A DNA stretch of 28,610 nt from Chara braunii (lineage: Eukaryota > Streptophyta > Charophyceae > Charales > Characeae), in NCBI GenBank assembly GCA_003427395.1, contig BFEA01000578.1, forward strand, positions 99,004-127,613, written 5' to 3'. The notes under the pieces are model-generated. The model saw only the letters and a program-made list of their open reading frames with translations. It was not told the DNA's origin and searched no databases. This document shows, in pieces, positions 11,252-20,560 of this stretch. Positions within the stretch are counted from its first letter, which is position 1, and each line of letters starts with the position of its first letter. The position numbers were made by a program, and so were the translations under genes.

Positions 11252-11705
11252 TGTCTGCCTTGTCCGTCGCTCCCCCGTGGATGGCTGCCCATCCACGGCT
11301 TAGGGGTCACCCAACGGGTAGGCCGTTATCGACCTGCCGGCCCCCTCTGGCTCGAAGTCAACCCCCACGTCCCAGAAAAAAATAAAACTCCCTTTTCCCC
11401 TTGCGCCGCGGCCCTATTTTAGGTAGACTATGTCTAGCTCTAGTCTTTCCACAACCACACACCCCTGCGGCCTTGTCGAGAACCACGGACGACCGGTCGT
11501 ACTGCCGACTCCAGCTGCTCCGAACAAACGTCGATGACGTCACATGTCAACGACGTCAGGCTTTAGGTCCCTCAGTTATAGGTTTGGTCTGAATAAACTT
11601 TGGCAACGTCAATCTCATCATGTCTCCCAATCCAACAAAAAGTCGGACAGCGTCTGACCTTGAAAAACTCGGGCAGAAACCCTTACAGGGGTTTCTGTCC
11701 CGACA
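11252..11705 (-). repeat. Candidate 5' LTR (454 bp) with hairpins at both ends
   Basis: It runs from TGTCGGG (11705) to GCAGACA (11252) on the minus strand and is followed by the primer site. Near its start is an almost perfect inverted repeat, GGGCAGAAACCC / GGGTTTCTGTCCC (11671-11701). Near its end is a perfect 10-bp stem, CCGTGGATGG / CCATCCACGG, with a 4-base loop (11275-11298). The second LTR was not found, so the call rests on TG...CA ends plus the primer site. Confidence 0.5.
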
Positions 11706-12015
11706 CGAGTGGGATCCATATTGTCACACCAGCACTCCCTGGACGAGGTGCATGAGCCCGAAACGTTGTATGAGGCCACATCTTTTTGTGATAGAGATTA
11801 TGATTGGTCGTGTCCATTAGATGGGTTTCCTGGATACAGATAACATCAGGTCATTCTTTTCCTCCAATTCCTTTAAGATGATCATAGATTGTTTGCTTTT
11901 TTTCAAACTTTGCGGAGGCCAAGCCATTAACGTTAAGTGATCTGAGGTCCAAGTCTGTTTGTCTTTTGGTATCTCTATTGTATAGAGCGTCAATTAAGTG
12001 ATATTTATCCATCAT
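11706..12015 (-). pseudogene. LINE A ORF2 start: N-terminal half of AP-type endonuclease
   Basis: The likely start is the double ATG at 12015-12010 (MMDKYHLIDAL), 51 bp after the ORF1 stop. DLRSLNVNGLAS carries the first catalytic Asn, PDVICIQETHLM the catalytic Glu. The frame then continues MWPHTTF to GSAGVTIWIP, where the LTR-type insertion begins. A TGA at 11851-11853 lies just before PDVICI, where related proteins often have Trp. The same segment in LINE B begins at 23583 (DLRSLNINGLAT). Confidence 0.88.
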
Positions 12016-12065
12016 AACAAAGGACACTACAAACGAGAAGTAAATTAATGAATAATAATAATTAA

Positions 12066-15000
12066 TTAATTGCCAAGGACCAGCCACTGGCCCAAGTCCA
12101 ACCTGCCCCCTGACGCCAACACTTGTTGGCTAAGGAGACGCACCAATAATGTTCCTACATCTCTTTCCGACCAGAAGCTACTCACTTTGATCTTCATCAG
12201 CTGTAGATCCATGAGGAGATTCTGGTTTAGCCATTTCAGATTGGTCTGCCTACCTGTGTCATATTTAAGAAAAACGTCCCACTCAGCCAAACGCTGATCT
12301 CCCCCTGTCATAATCAAGGATGCTGTACTTCCAGAGGGGATGACATTTTGGATAAATCTGAGTATTTCATGTTTGATAAGAGGCTCCCTTGTTAATCTGT
12401 CAGCCTCCGTGGTGAGTGACAGAAAGGGGGATGTGGTTCCAAGGATGGTTACTTCACCGTAGGTTGCATCCTGGGGAACAGAAAGACCGACTTCCCATGC
12501 ATTTTCTTTTCTCATAACTGGTAGAATGAGAATCCCTATTTTTGCAGGGGACAACACTCCTTGGCCTTTGGCCAGGCGGTGTTTCAATCTCTGCCTCTTA
12601 GAGGTAAGTTCAATATCTAACTCAGATAGAGGCATGTGAGGGGGAGACAAAACAGTGGGGGGTTTATCGTGTTTTTCCGGGAGATCTTCTGTGAGATCTA
12701 CCACCTGTGAGTTCTGTTGTTCCAATTGAGACACTGTCTGAACCTTTCTCAACAGGGAAGGATCGTACAAAACTATTTCATGGTGCTTACTGTCCTTTAT
12801 CTCTTCTCCACTGTGGCCACTGTTGTCCAGTTGTACAAGCATAGTATCCCCAGCAGAGATCTCCAGCTGTACAGACCGAGTATCCTCGGCGGAGACCTGG
12901 GCAGTGCCATTATTTGACTTGTTTGAATTATTTTTTTGTTGTACATTTTTCTCAGAATTATTAATAATAAAGTTCCCCCCATTACTGAAAGGGGGGGAAA
13001 GATGATCAAAAAAAGTTAAATCCACTGGTAATGCCGGTACTCCAGATCCACAGATTGTCTTTACTGCCTCTGAAGTTGAGTATTTTGCCATTGTATGCAG
13101 TTCGGGTTCACAGACTATTTCGACCATCAGTGATGAGTTGGGATCCGAGGACGCTGAGTTTACTGAATTCATTGGATTTATCGAGTTTGCTAGCCCATGA
13201 TCAATATAAGGACTAGCGGATGGTGACACTGAAAAAGGAATCTCGGATCCTGGATCCCATTCTAATAGCGGTTGATTGTGTTTCCTTTGATCAGCGGTAT
13301 GTTGTTGACAATTATTAATAAAAAAATTATTTTCCCCGGTGAGATCAGAAATGATTTCCTTGAAACACGTCTGGGCACCATTCCCAGGTGTAATCAAGGA
13401 ACCTACAGGGGCATTTTCCTCCAGAGTCTTATGTTCTTGAGTAATGTTGGAAGTTGTTTTTGATACCAAATCCGATTTCTGCTGCACGACTTCCAGAATT
13501 TTTTCCTGTTGCTCTATTACCTGTGGCTCGTTCTGCTGTGGAAACGAGTTTTCAAATTTTTTATTTTTTGATTCTTTTTGTAATTCTTCTTGTGAGTCAT
13601 CATCCAATGAGAGCAAGGCTAGGAAACGATTGTGATCATTTTGCAGTAACTGAGATCCACCCAGGCGTATGGCTTTGAATCTGGAAGAGACTATGGAAAG
13701 CAGTTTGACACTAATGTCCTCCCACATAATACCTCTAGTGGGACCTTGGTTCAAAAAGGAATTCTGACTTTCACTGCTTTCAAGTAGAATTACCAATTCA
13801 TTGAAAAATTTTTGCCAGTGATGAGAAGCCAAGGCCGGGTGTTTTTCCTTCAGGTTGTACAAAAGCCAGTCTGCAATTTTGCAGACAGTAGAGTCGAATC
13901 CCATCGTTACCGCTGACATGTTGTCTGCTGAAAGATCCATCAGGGGAGGTGGGATACAGGCGTGAAGGAGTTCAATATCCATGGCCTCAGGAACGAATGT
14001 TTCCTTGAATGGATCAAGATCCATTGGAACTATGCCATTATCTAAACTGACCATTTCTTTTCCTGTGTTTCCTGTGTTCATTTCCTTTACATAGATCTCT
14101 TCCTTACTGTTCTTCCCCTTGCTCTTCTCATATTCCTTATTCTGAGAGGACGAAGCCACTTGGATTACGGCTGTGACACCTTCGTCATTATGATGAATAA
14201 TTCCTTTCCTTTTGACTTCCCGCCATTCTGAGGTTGTGTCATTTTTATGGATGTAGTCCGAAGCTTTGGGGCCGAGCACGAGACCTGTACCAGGCGGTGC
14301 AGTGGAAGTTACAGGAGACTTTTGTTTTTGAGTGTTTTTCTTTTCTCCCTCCTTGTCACTTCCTTTAGACTCTGTTTGCTGACTGTTCCCATCTCCCACA
14401 TTTTGATTATTCTGTTCCTTGTTCCCAGTCTTCTTTACCCATCCATTAGGGTTTTTTGAAGAAGCTCCTTGTTTGTTTGAATGACTGTGTGTCTGTGAAG
14501 GCAACTGTTGAGGAGGAAGCCAGTCTGCTAGGGGGCGGGGAGTTTTGTGAAAGTCTGTCCTCCCTTCTCACACCCAACCAACTTGATTCCCAGCCTGATT
14601 CACGTCATCTCTATAGACCCATCCTTCGTGCCCTGCTACTGCTGGGACCCACCTATTGGGTCTTTGAGGGTCCTTTTTGAGCCTCAGATCTGGGTGAATC
14701 GCATGCTGGGGGTGATGGGAGCAGGTGTAATCCGTGTGAAGATGTCCATAGGCCTTACATTTAAAGCACCATGGCCTAAACTTGTGAGCGGTATGAATTT
14801 GAAATACTCTTCCTCCCATTTTAAACGGGACCACGTCATCAAGCGAGAAGACTTGATCTTTTGGGAGATCTATAGCGAACATCAGATAATCATCCCTCTT
14901 GGCTACATAAGAGAGCAGCGGATTAATAAAATCCACTATTCGATATTGTTGGCCGAAGTCATGAATGAATGCAGTCTGGATCTCGATTGGGATGTGCCTT

Positions 15001-16211
15001 AACTCAACCCAATAATAATCCTTCATCATTTGTTCCCTCAATTCTTCTGGGCCAACTTTCTTCGGCAACCATGGATAAATTCTGACTTCGGAACGGTCCC
15101 AAAACAATTTTTTCCAAGCGTCCATTCTTTCTTTATCTTTATCAAAGAGGCTCAAAATCGTGAACACTGTCAGCGTAATTGGTTGAATAAGGAAAAATTT
15201 AGTGACTCCATCAGCACCTTCTCTCAACGATTCCAATCTCTTATAGATGAATTTAATCTTATCATTAACCGATCGAAAAGCCGCGTCGTCATAGAAGATC
15301 TAATTAGAAGCATGTTTCGTGTAAATCAAATCTCTCTGCGCTAATTTATCCTGCGGGTATGCTTTCATCAGAGTTTTCCTCCCCCCTTGCTCTATAACCA
15401 ATTATTCTGAAGGGAGGCGGAATAACGACAAGAAAAAAAACCTTGCAGAAGATAAATTTCTGAGAGGAACTTTCAGTTCCTCTGCTGGAGTTCCTCCTGC
15501 TGGGTCAATGGACGGCCTCTGAATCGTCAGTGATTTATCCTGCAATGACTCTCTTACCTTATGTGCCCACGAGGGTTGCTTTGCTGCCTCTTGGATTTTA
15601 CTATTCTTCTGTGTCTGTTGGGGAGAGTGAGATGCTTCTTGCATCTTTTCATCTTCCGTCAATATTTCATCATCATTATTATCAATCACATCTTCTCCAT
15701 CCTGCATAGTCAGATCTCTCATTTCAGAATCAGACTCAGCTTGTTTCGATCTGTTCGGGAAGTCAGATAAGGAGAGGGAGGAGGCTGGGATAGAGGTGAT
15801 GTCTGCATAATTCACTTTGTGAGCAGGTTGTGTCATTACCCCTTTTCCTTGTGTGACTGTCTCCTGTGATGAAATGAGAGCCGAAAATTCTGATGCAGAG
15901 AGAAAGGAGGCAGAGACAGATGAGCTGCCTGCCTGGTTACTTTGCAGCGCAGAATGTGTCATTGCATCTTTCATGAGTAATGCAGGATTGTGAGAATGTG
16001 AGTTGAGGATAGTCCCTTGTGAGGAGAGAAGGTTTCTCCCTTTCCCTGTCAGGAATCCTGCCAGTCCTGCATTGTTTCGGACAGGGGTTGCTGTCACTCC
16101 GGGTCTTGCATACGGTCCCCCACCCATCTGTTTAAACATCGCGTGTCTCATTGCTCCTTGATAAAAAAGCAGTGAGCCAGGCCCCTTCGATGTTTTGAAA
16201 CTGAGCTTCAT
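12066..16211 (-). pseudogene. LINE A ORF1: giant DUF4283-like/zinc-knuckle protein
   Basis: One frame runs from the ATG at 16211 to the stop at 12066, 1,381 codons, broken by TAA 15402-15404, TAG 15300-15302 and TGA 14568-14570 but by no frameshift. Residues 1-269 are Ser/Gln-rich and look disordered. About residues 310-480 fit a DUF4283-like fold (YYWVELRHIPIEI, then FAIDLPKD), the usual RNA-binding part of plant LINE ORF1. The zinc knuckle CFKCKAYGHLHTDYTC is at about 482-497 (14721-14768). About 550-1,200 are low-complexity, Asn/Gln/Ser- and acid-rich. The last ~150 residues (LKWLNQNLL, VSSFWSERDVGTLL) align with the LINE B fragment at 23066-23479. It probably packages the LINE RNA. A host gene is unlikely given its position directly before the endonuclease. 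Confidence 0.8.
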
Positions 16212-18084
16212 TATAACTTATAATAGGAAGAGTACTGAAATTGAGACGAAGTAAGTTATACAGATAAAGATAGGAGGACCCTAATCAACAAGAAGTACAG
16301 TAATGATCCTTTAACTCTTATTCTAATATTAACTTGTGATTTAGGGTATGATACGATTTGTGATGCGATTTATAATTCAGTTTTTGGCTTGGACTCCAAG
16401 AGTGAAGAGGAGATCAAGAGAGGCATGAGCAGCGTGAGGTTGTAGGAGGTGTAATGGGTTGGATAGGGAGCACATACCCCGCCTAGGAGTCTTGAATTAT
16501 ACTGGTCGTTTTCTTCACACCGCTGCGAAGAAGGTTATACCTCTGATTGATTCGAAAAGCCTTGCCGTTGCCCTCCTGCTTGTCAGACCATCTTCAATAT
16601 ATGACGATCAAAATATGCTGATAATGGTTGCAGATTACTCCACACATGCAGACTTGGTCAAAATCTGCCTGCGATGGCCATTTGTCGTGATTCAATTCAC
16701 GGTGGGTATGGAGAAAAAACGCGGGACACAGGTTCTATCCAACTCAACCTATGTCTGGCATGAAGCCAGTTTCCTTACCTATTCTTCCTTGACCTCTCAC
16801 TTCTCCTCTCTTCCTCCCTTTGTAATATCAGGCCCCTGGATACGACAGGTGTTGCGAAGAGGAATGCCTTATGAGAGAGGAGACAAGCAGGGGAAGACCG
16901 AAATTCTATGCTTATGGTCTGATCATTCTATAAATGACATGAGAGGGATAAAACTGTGGCGATATGGAGAAAATGTGAAAAAATTTCCCCTGACTGTACT
17001 ATTTTATCTGTTCTATCTTTTGTAATTTAGACGCGATGTGGAGAAAAAAATCTGTCCTACTAGTGGTATGTTGAGAAATCGAGAGGATAGAAATAATGGC
17101 CAAATGAGAGCACGAGACGCCAGGTCTTCCTTCTAGGTGAGAGGAAGGCCTAATCCTTGGAACCTGAAGCAGAAAACGACTAATGCCATCCCAGTTGAGC
17201 TGTAAGAGAGACTATCAGTGGTAATGTGGTGAAACCACTGCCTTATTAGTAATAGGAATAAGAGTCATATGAGAGGGACGTAATATGGGCGGCAGCATTC
17301 CTCAGTGAATCGCGAACTAAGGATGAGTTTCGAGTTAATGACAATCGCAATGTGCTGTTGATGGTTGCGAATGTTGAAATTTATTTCGTCCACCCACTTC
17401 GTTTTTCCACGGGTTTCCTCCTCCTACTCTGTGCATTCAGACTTGGTGTAGGTCAACCTTCAACCTACGATGGCCAACAGTTAACGCCAACATTCCACTA
17501 TGAGCCGCTGGATAGCTGATGAGTTGTGAAGTTGGTGACGATCACAATATGCTGTTGATGGTTGCAGATGATGAACTTCCTTCCATTCACACACTTCCTT
17601 TTCCAGGATCCTTCTCCGCCAACTCCACACATGCAGACTTGGTCAAAGACAGCCTTCTCCGCCTACTCCACACATGCAGACTTGGTCGAAGTCAACCTGC
17701 GATGGCCATTGTTCGTGAAAGTCCTTCCATCCACCAGTATTCCACTATGAGTGGCTGGATGGCTGATGAGTTGTGAAGATGATGACGATCACAATATGCT
17801 GATAATGGTTGCAGATGATGAGCTTCCTTCCATCCACACACTTCCCTTTTCCAGGGGCCTTCTCCGCCTACTCCACACATGCAGACTTGGTCAAAATCTA
17901 CCTGCGATGGCCAATTGTCGTGATTCAATTCACGGTGGCTATGGAGTAAAAACGCGGGACACAGGTTCTATCCAACTCAACCTATGCCTGGCGTGAAGCC
18001 AAGTCAGCCTGTGACGTGGACACGCACAAGGGCCTCGGTAATCGGCGCGCGTGCGTTAGGCGCTCCAGATAGTGTGGAGCCCGA
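16212..18084 (-). promoter_or_regulatory. LINE A 5' leader (putative internal promoter region)
   Basis: By position between the right target duplication and the ORF1 ATG this is the 5' UTR, about 1.9 kb. No coding domain is visible on either strand; the 188-codon plus-strand frame at 16459-17025 lacks recognisable features. The region contains four related repeat units (see 16603-18003). In rodent L1 elements arrays of ~200-bp monomers in the same position act as promoters; a similar role here is inference only. Confidence 0.45.
16603..18003. repeat. Repeated ~200-245-bp units in the LINE A leader
   Basis: A unit start of the form GACGATCACAATATGCTG followed by GTTGC occurs at 16603, 17340 (diverged), 17537 and 17784, so three units are in tandem (spacing 197 and 247 bp) and one is set apart. 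The units at 16603 and 17784 share a long 3' part: CTGCGATGGCCA, GTGATTCAATTCACGGTGG and ACGCGGGACACAGGTTC, ending TGAAGCCA. Within the 17537 unit a 43-bp segment (CTCCACACATGCAGACTTGG) is itself doubled (17610, 17653). Confidence 0.85.
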
Positions 18085-18102
18085 CAACTAACTGAGAAAT
18101 CT
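18085..18102. repeat. Target-site duplication of LINE A, right copy
   Basis: CAACTAACTGAGAAATCT matches 3900-3917 at 17 of 18 positions. It marks the 5' end of LINE A. Confidence 0.65.
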
Positions 18103-18700
18103 GATAGCCAGCTGGATATTATTAAGGTCTTCAGCCAACAGAGGTGTGAGTGCGCGTGTGAGTGGGTTGCGTGTGGCGTGTGGGAGAATGTTGGCTTTAG
18201 ACACTACTGTTACCCAATGCGGGTGGGGGAAGATGAAACGGGAGGCACAGGTACTGGCAAATGCTAGGTCCTTGTGTTAGCCGGGCCCCCACCGGCGGCC
18301 CCAACCTTGCACCCTAAACGCTAGGACAAAGGGGCAAACATGCCGTTACCTGCCTCCACCGAGAGAGGTAACCTCCCTTCACCGAAGAGAGGTAGAAAGC
18401 TATGTTTGCAGGGGTCCCCTGTTTAGCCTTAGGAGTGGTGGTAGGTCGTGAAAGGAAAAGGTAAGTTCCATGACATCGCCGAATGCCAGTTGCAATATGT
18501 GAGGTAAGAGAAAATATATATAGCTGTCCCCCGATGAGGAGGAGACAAAAAAAAAAAAAAAAAAAAACGAACGAAGAGTGTTATGACTCATGAGAGGAAT
18601 TTTCTCTTTTTTGCTTCTTTTTTTAAATCCCATGGGCAAATGCTGTAGGTAACATCTGACTGACAGGGCCCAGGTAATTGAAAATTCTTTTTTTAATCTG
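18103..18700. other. SINE2 continuation, then unrecognised sequence
   Basis: GATAGCCAGCTGG just after the duplication resembles GATAGCCTGTTGG at 20125, so the SINE2 copy begun at 3813 seems to go on here. From about 18130 no similarity or gene is visible. There is a G/T-rich stretch (18140-18190) and an A-run (18546-18567). Confidence 0.4.
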
Positions 18701-18745
18701 TGTCTGGGATTCGAACTTGGGTCTGTTTACCCACAGAGACACATT
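18701..18745 (-). repeat. tRNA-like fragment (3' half)
   Basis: On the minus strand CCCAAGTTCGAATCCCAGAC looks like the T-arm and box B of a tRNA or tRNA-derived SINE. No matching D-arm was found upstream, so it is a fragment. Confidence 0.4.
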
Positions 18746-19527
18746 ATTTTTAAATCAAGCAATACATTGTCAGCTACATGCATATAGGCTATAGCTATTA
18801 CTGTACTGTACAGCATTCAGTACTATACAGCATTCAGCTGCTTTTTCCCTTCAGCCACCAGGCAGGTGCACACACAATCATTATGGATGCTATTCTCTTT
18901 TTTTCTGTGGGACACTCCTTGAAATTGGGTTGGTATAGGAGAGATTTGAATAGTGCAATAACCCGCTCAATACGCCCTGTTGTTGTCTGAGGGGCACCCG
19001 CAGGCCGCGACCCCAGCCTAAGGTCGTGCCGGTTGAGCCTACAGTTGACTTCAGTCAACTGCCCAGCGGCCGACGAGTCAAAGTCTGCATGGACAAGCCC
19101 AGGCCGCCGATCAGACACACACTTTTTAGTATAGACAGCATCCGGACCAAGTGGAAGTCTGTAACTGTACGAGATCCGGCCGTCGGCTGTGAGTCAATCT
19201 GAGCCACCGTGGGTGGGAGACCAGAGCAGGTCAACACTACCTAAGACCCTGCCTCCGGGAGTCAACATTCAGTCTTGCCTTGCTGACTTGACGCTGGCTT
19301 GACGCTGGCTGTACGCTGGCACTGAGGACGACGACACGAGACTACTGTATGCGTGCTGGAGCCTTCCTGTCTTGGCAGCAGCTGTCTTCTGCCTACATGG
19401 CGCAGGCCACGTTGTCTTCGCCATTGCTGATGTGGCGCATGCCACTCTGTCTTCATCGCTGACGTGACATTCGCCACACTGTCGTAATTGCTGAGTTGGA
19501 CGTGACAAGGAGGGAGATCGGGATCTG

Positions 19528-19529
<2 letters not shown>
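18746..19529. other. No gene recognised; one perfect hairpin
   Basis: A perfect 8-bp stem, CAGTTGAC / GTCAACTG with a 4-base loop, lies at 19042-19061. Short units of the type TTGACGCTGGC repeat three times near 19288-19321. Open frames lack recognisable domains. Confidence 0.4.

Positions 19530-19590
<61 letters not shown>
19530..19590. repeat. (AG)n microsatellite, about 30 units
   Basis: Uninterrupted AG dinucleotides. It produces an artificial Leu-Ser run in the opposite strand. Confidence 0.97.
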
Positions 19591-19593
<3 letters not shown>

Positions 19594-20032
19594 ACTTACC
19601 TCTTGCTGATGTCGATACTGCGCGCTGCTGTGACGTCTTCACGGGGGAACTGTGCCACGTGGCACTCTGATGTGATCAGACTCTGTCAGGCTCGTTTCTT
19701 GGGTATTGTTTACTGACGTGGAGGCGAGGGGAGGCCCGGAGAAGGAGAGGGAAATGAGGGGCTACTATCTTAGTGGTCATTGATGGATACTTATTCTTCC
19801 ACCCTCTAAGTCTGTTCTCCCCCTCGTCTCATTCTTCCATTGGTTATGAGACATTGTACCACGGATCACATTTCTTGATTATTGGAGACATTATTCAGCG
19901 CTGAGTTAACTTGTACTTCCACACGTGACGGGTATCCTCCAGACTGGGTTCATTACAATAGCCACCTGAAAAAACAAGAAACAAGAAAGAAGAAGAAGGA
20001 TGACCTGCAGAAAAAGTAGAAAAGGCGTCAAT
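19591..20032. other. No gene recognised
   Basis: No coding signal. A G-box-like palindrome GCCACGTGGCA near 19651-19661 is noted, but nothing shows that it serves a promoter. Confidence 0.35.
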
Positions 20033-20546
20033 GGCCTATCTCAAGTGGAATTCAGGTGATCATGGGTTCAATCCCCATTGGCCTCATTTACTTTCCTGCA
20101 CAGACTTGGTGTTCGATGTCGAAAGATAGCCTGTTGGCCTCCCCCATCGGCCTGCCGGGGCAAGATCCCACTACCAAGGAGGATTGGAACCATTGGATTG
20201 AACGCCTGGATATGGACGTGTTTGTGGGAAGGTGCAGAAATCAGAGGTTGAAGTGGTTTTCTGCATAAAATGTCCAGATTCAGGAGCTTAATCCAGTCCT
20301 CTTTGCTAGTGGGACCTTGTCCCTGATGTTTGTAGGGTAAGGGGACTGGAGGGGAGGTGCAGAGATTGGTCCAGATGCCATGGTCTCTGATCCTAACGGC
20401 TGACCCCTCGGCCGGTACCGCACACGTGCTGCAGCAGGTATCCCACCTGCTGGTGGGCGCAGCCCCCGCATGTTCCCTCGTTGGAGGCATGAACACGGAT
20501 TTGACTGCTACCGGGTTCCCCATAATGCTATAATGAAAATAAAAAA
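20033..20546 (+). repeat. SINE2, longer copy with tRNA-like head and A-rich end
   Basis: The head GGCCTATCTCAAGTGG (20033) lacks part of the D-loop but keeps a strong box B, GATCATGGGTTCAATCCCC (about 20058-20076). Similarity to the head at 3813 is clear. The 3' part (20390-20500) matches the reverse complement of 3400-3560 and holds a perfect hairpin CAGCAGGT/ACCTGCTG. The element seems to end in the A-rich TAATGAAAATAAAAAAGG at 20530-20548. The 192-codon minus-strand frame over it is not a gene. Confidence 0.65.
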
Positions 20547-20560
20547 GGCTGGCCTGGAGA

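Larger units (their letters stand above)
8503..11705 (-). mobile_element. LTR-type retrotransposon insertion splitting LINE A endonuclease
   Basis: LINE A coding sequence stops at GSAGVTIWIP (about 11712) and resumes at PGSKVDPVYW (about 8500). In LINE B the same place reads GGVAIWVPPKSRA without a break. The block begins (minus strand) TGTCGGG and ends CTCGACA, matching the TG...CA ends of LTR elements. It contains a candidate 5' LTR, a tRNA-Asp primer-binding site and a broken gag, all on the minus strand. There is no protease, RT, RNase H or integrase. The two ends do not carry recognisably identical LTRs, so it could be a deleted or recombined element or two nested ones. Flanks overlap by only 3-4 bp, so exact borders are unresolved. 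Confidence 0.65.
3918..18084 (-). mobile_element. LINE A: ~11-kb L1-like non-LTR retrotransposon, interrupted
   Basis: The order on the minus strand is: leader with repeated units (18084-16212), ORF1 (16211-12066), ORF2 endonuclease and reverse transcriptase (12015-4279), 3' UTR with the shared hairpin tail (4087 downwards), and an A-run (3931-3917). Target-primed reverse transcription normally leaves an A-tail and a 7-20-bp target duplication, and both are seen. Removing the 3.2-kb insert at 8503-11705 leaves about 10.96 kb, large for a LINE. ORF2 carries stops, frameshifts and lost catalytic residues, so the element is dead. The outer borders depend on the 17/18-bp duplication; coding assignment does not. 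Confidence 0.75.

Noticed and set aside
12066-14504. 812-codon open frame as an independent host gene
   Set aside because: It is the same frame as the zinc-knuckle region and the upstream frame to 16211, and its C-terminal part is shared with LINE B; it is the end of LINE A ORF1.
15300-15404. Stop-codon reassignment or readthrough in ORF1
   Set aside because: All three stop types occur, and ORF2 of the same element is full of shifts, so ordinary decay explains the stops.
15402-16211. 269-codon frame as a separate protein
   Set aside because: It is in frame with the downstream ORF1 and separated only by a TAA; treated as the ORF1 N-terminal part.
16603-18003. CRISPR-like array
   Set aside because: The units are ~200-245 bp, diverged and without regular short repeats and spacers; the setting is eukaryotic.
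19262-19642. Leu-Ser repeat protein
   Set aside because: It is a translation of the (AG)n microsatellite.
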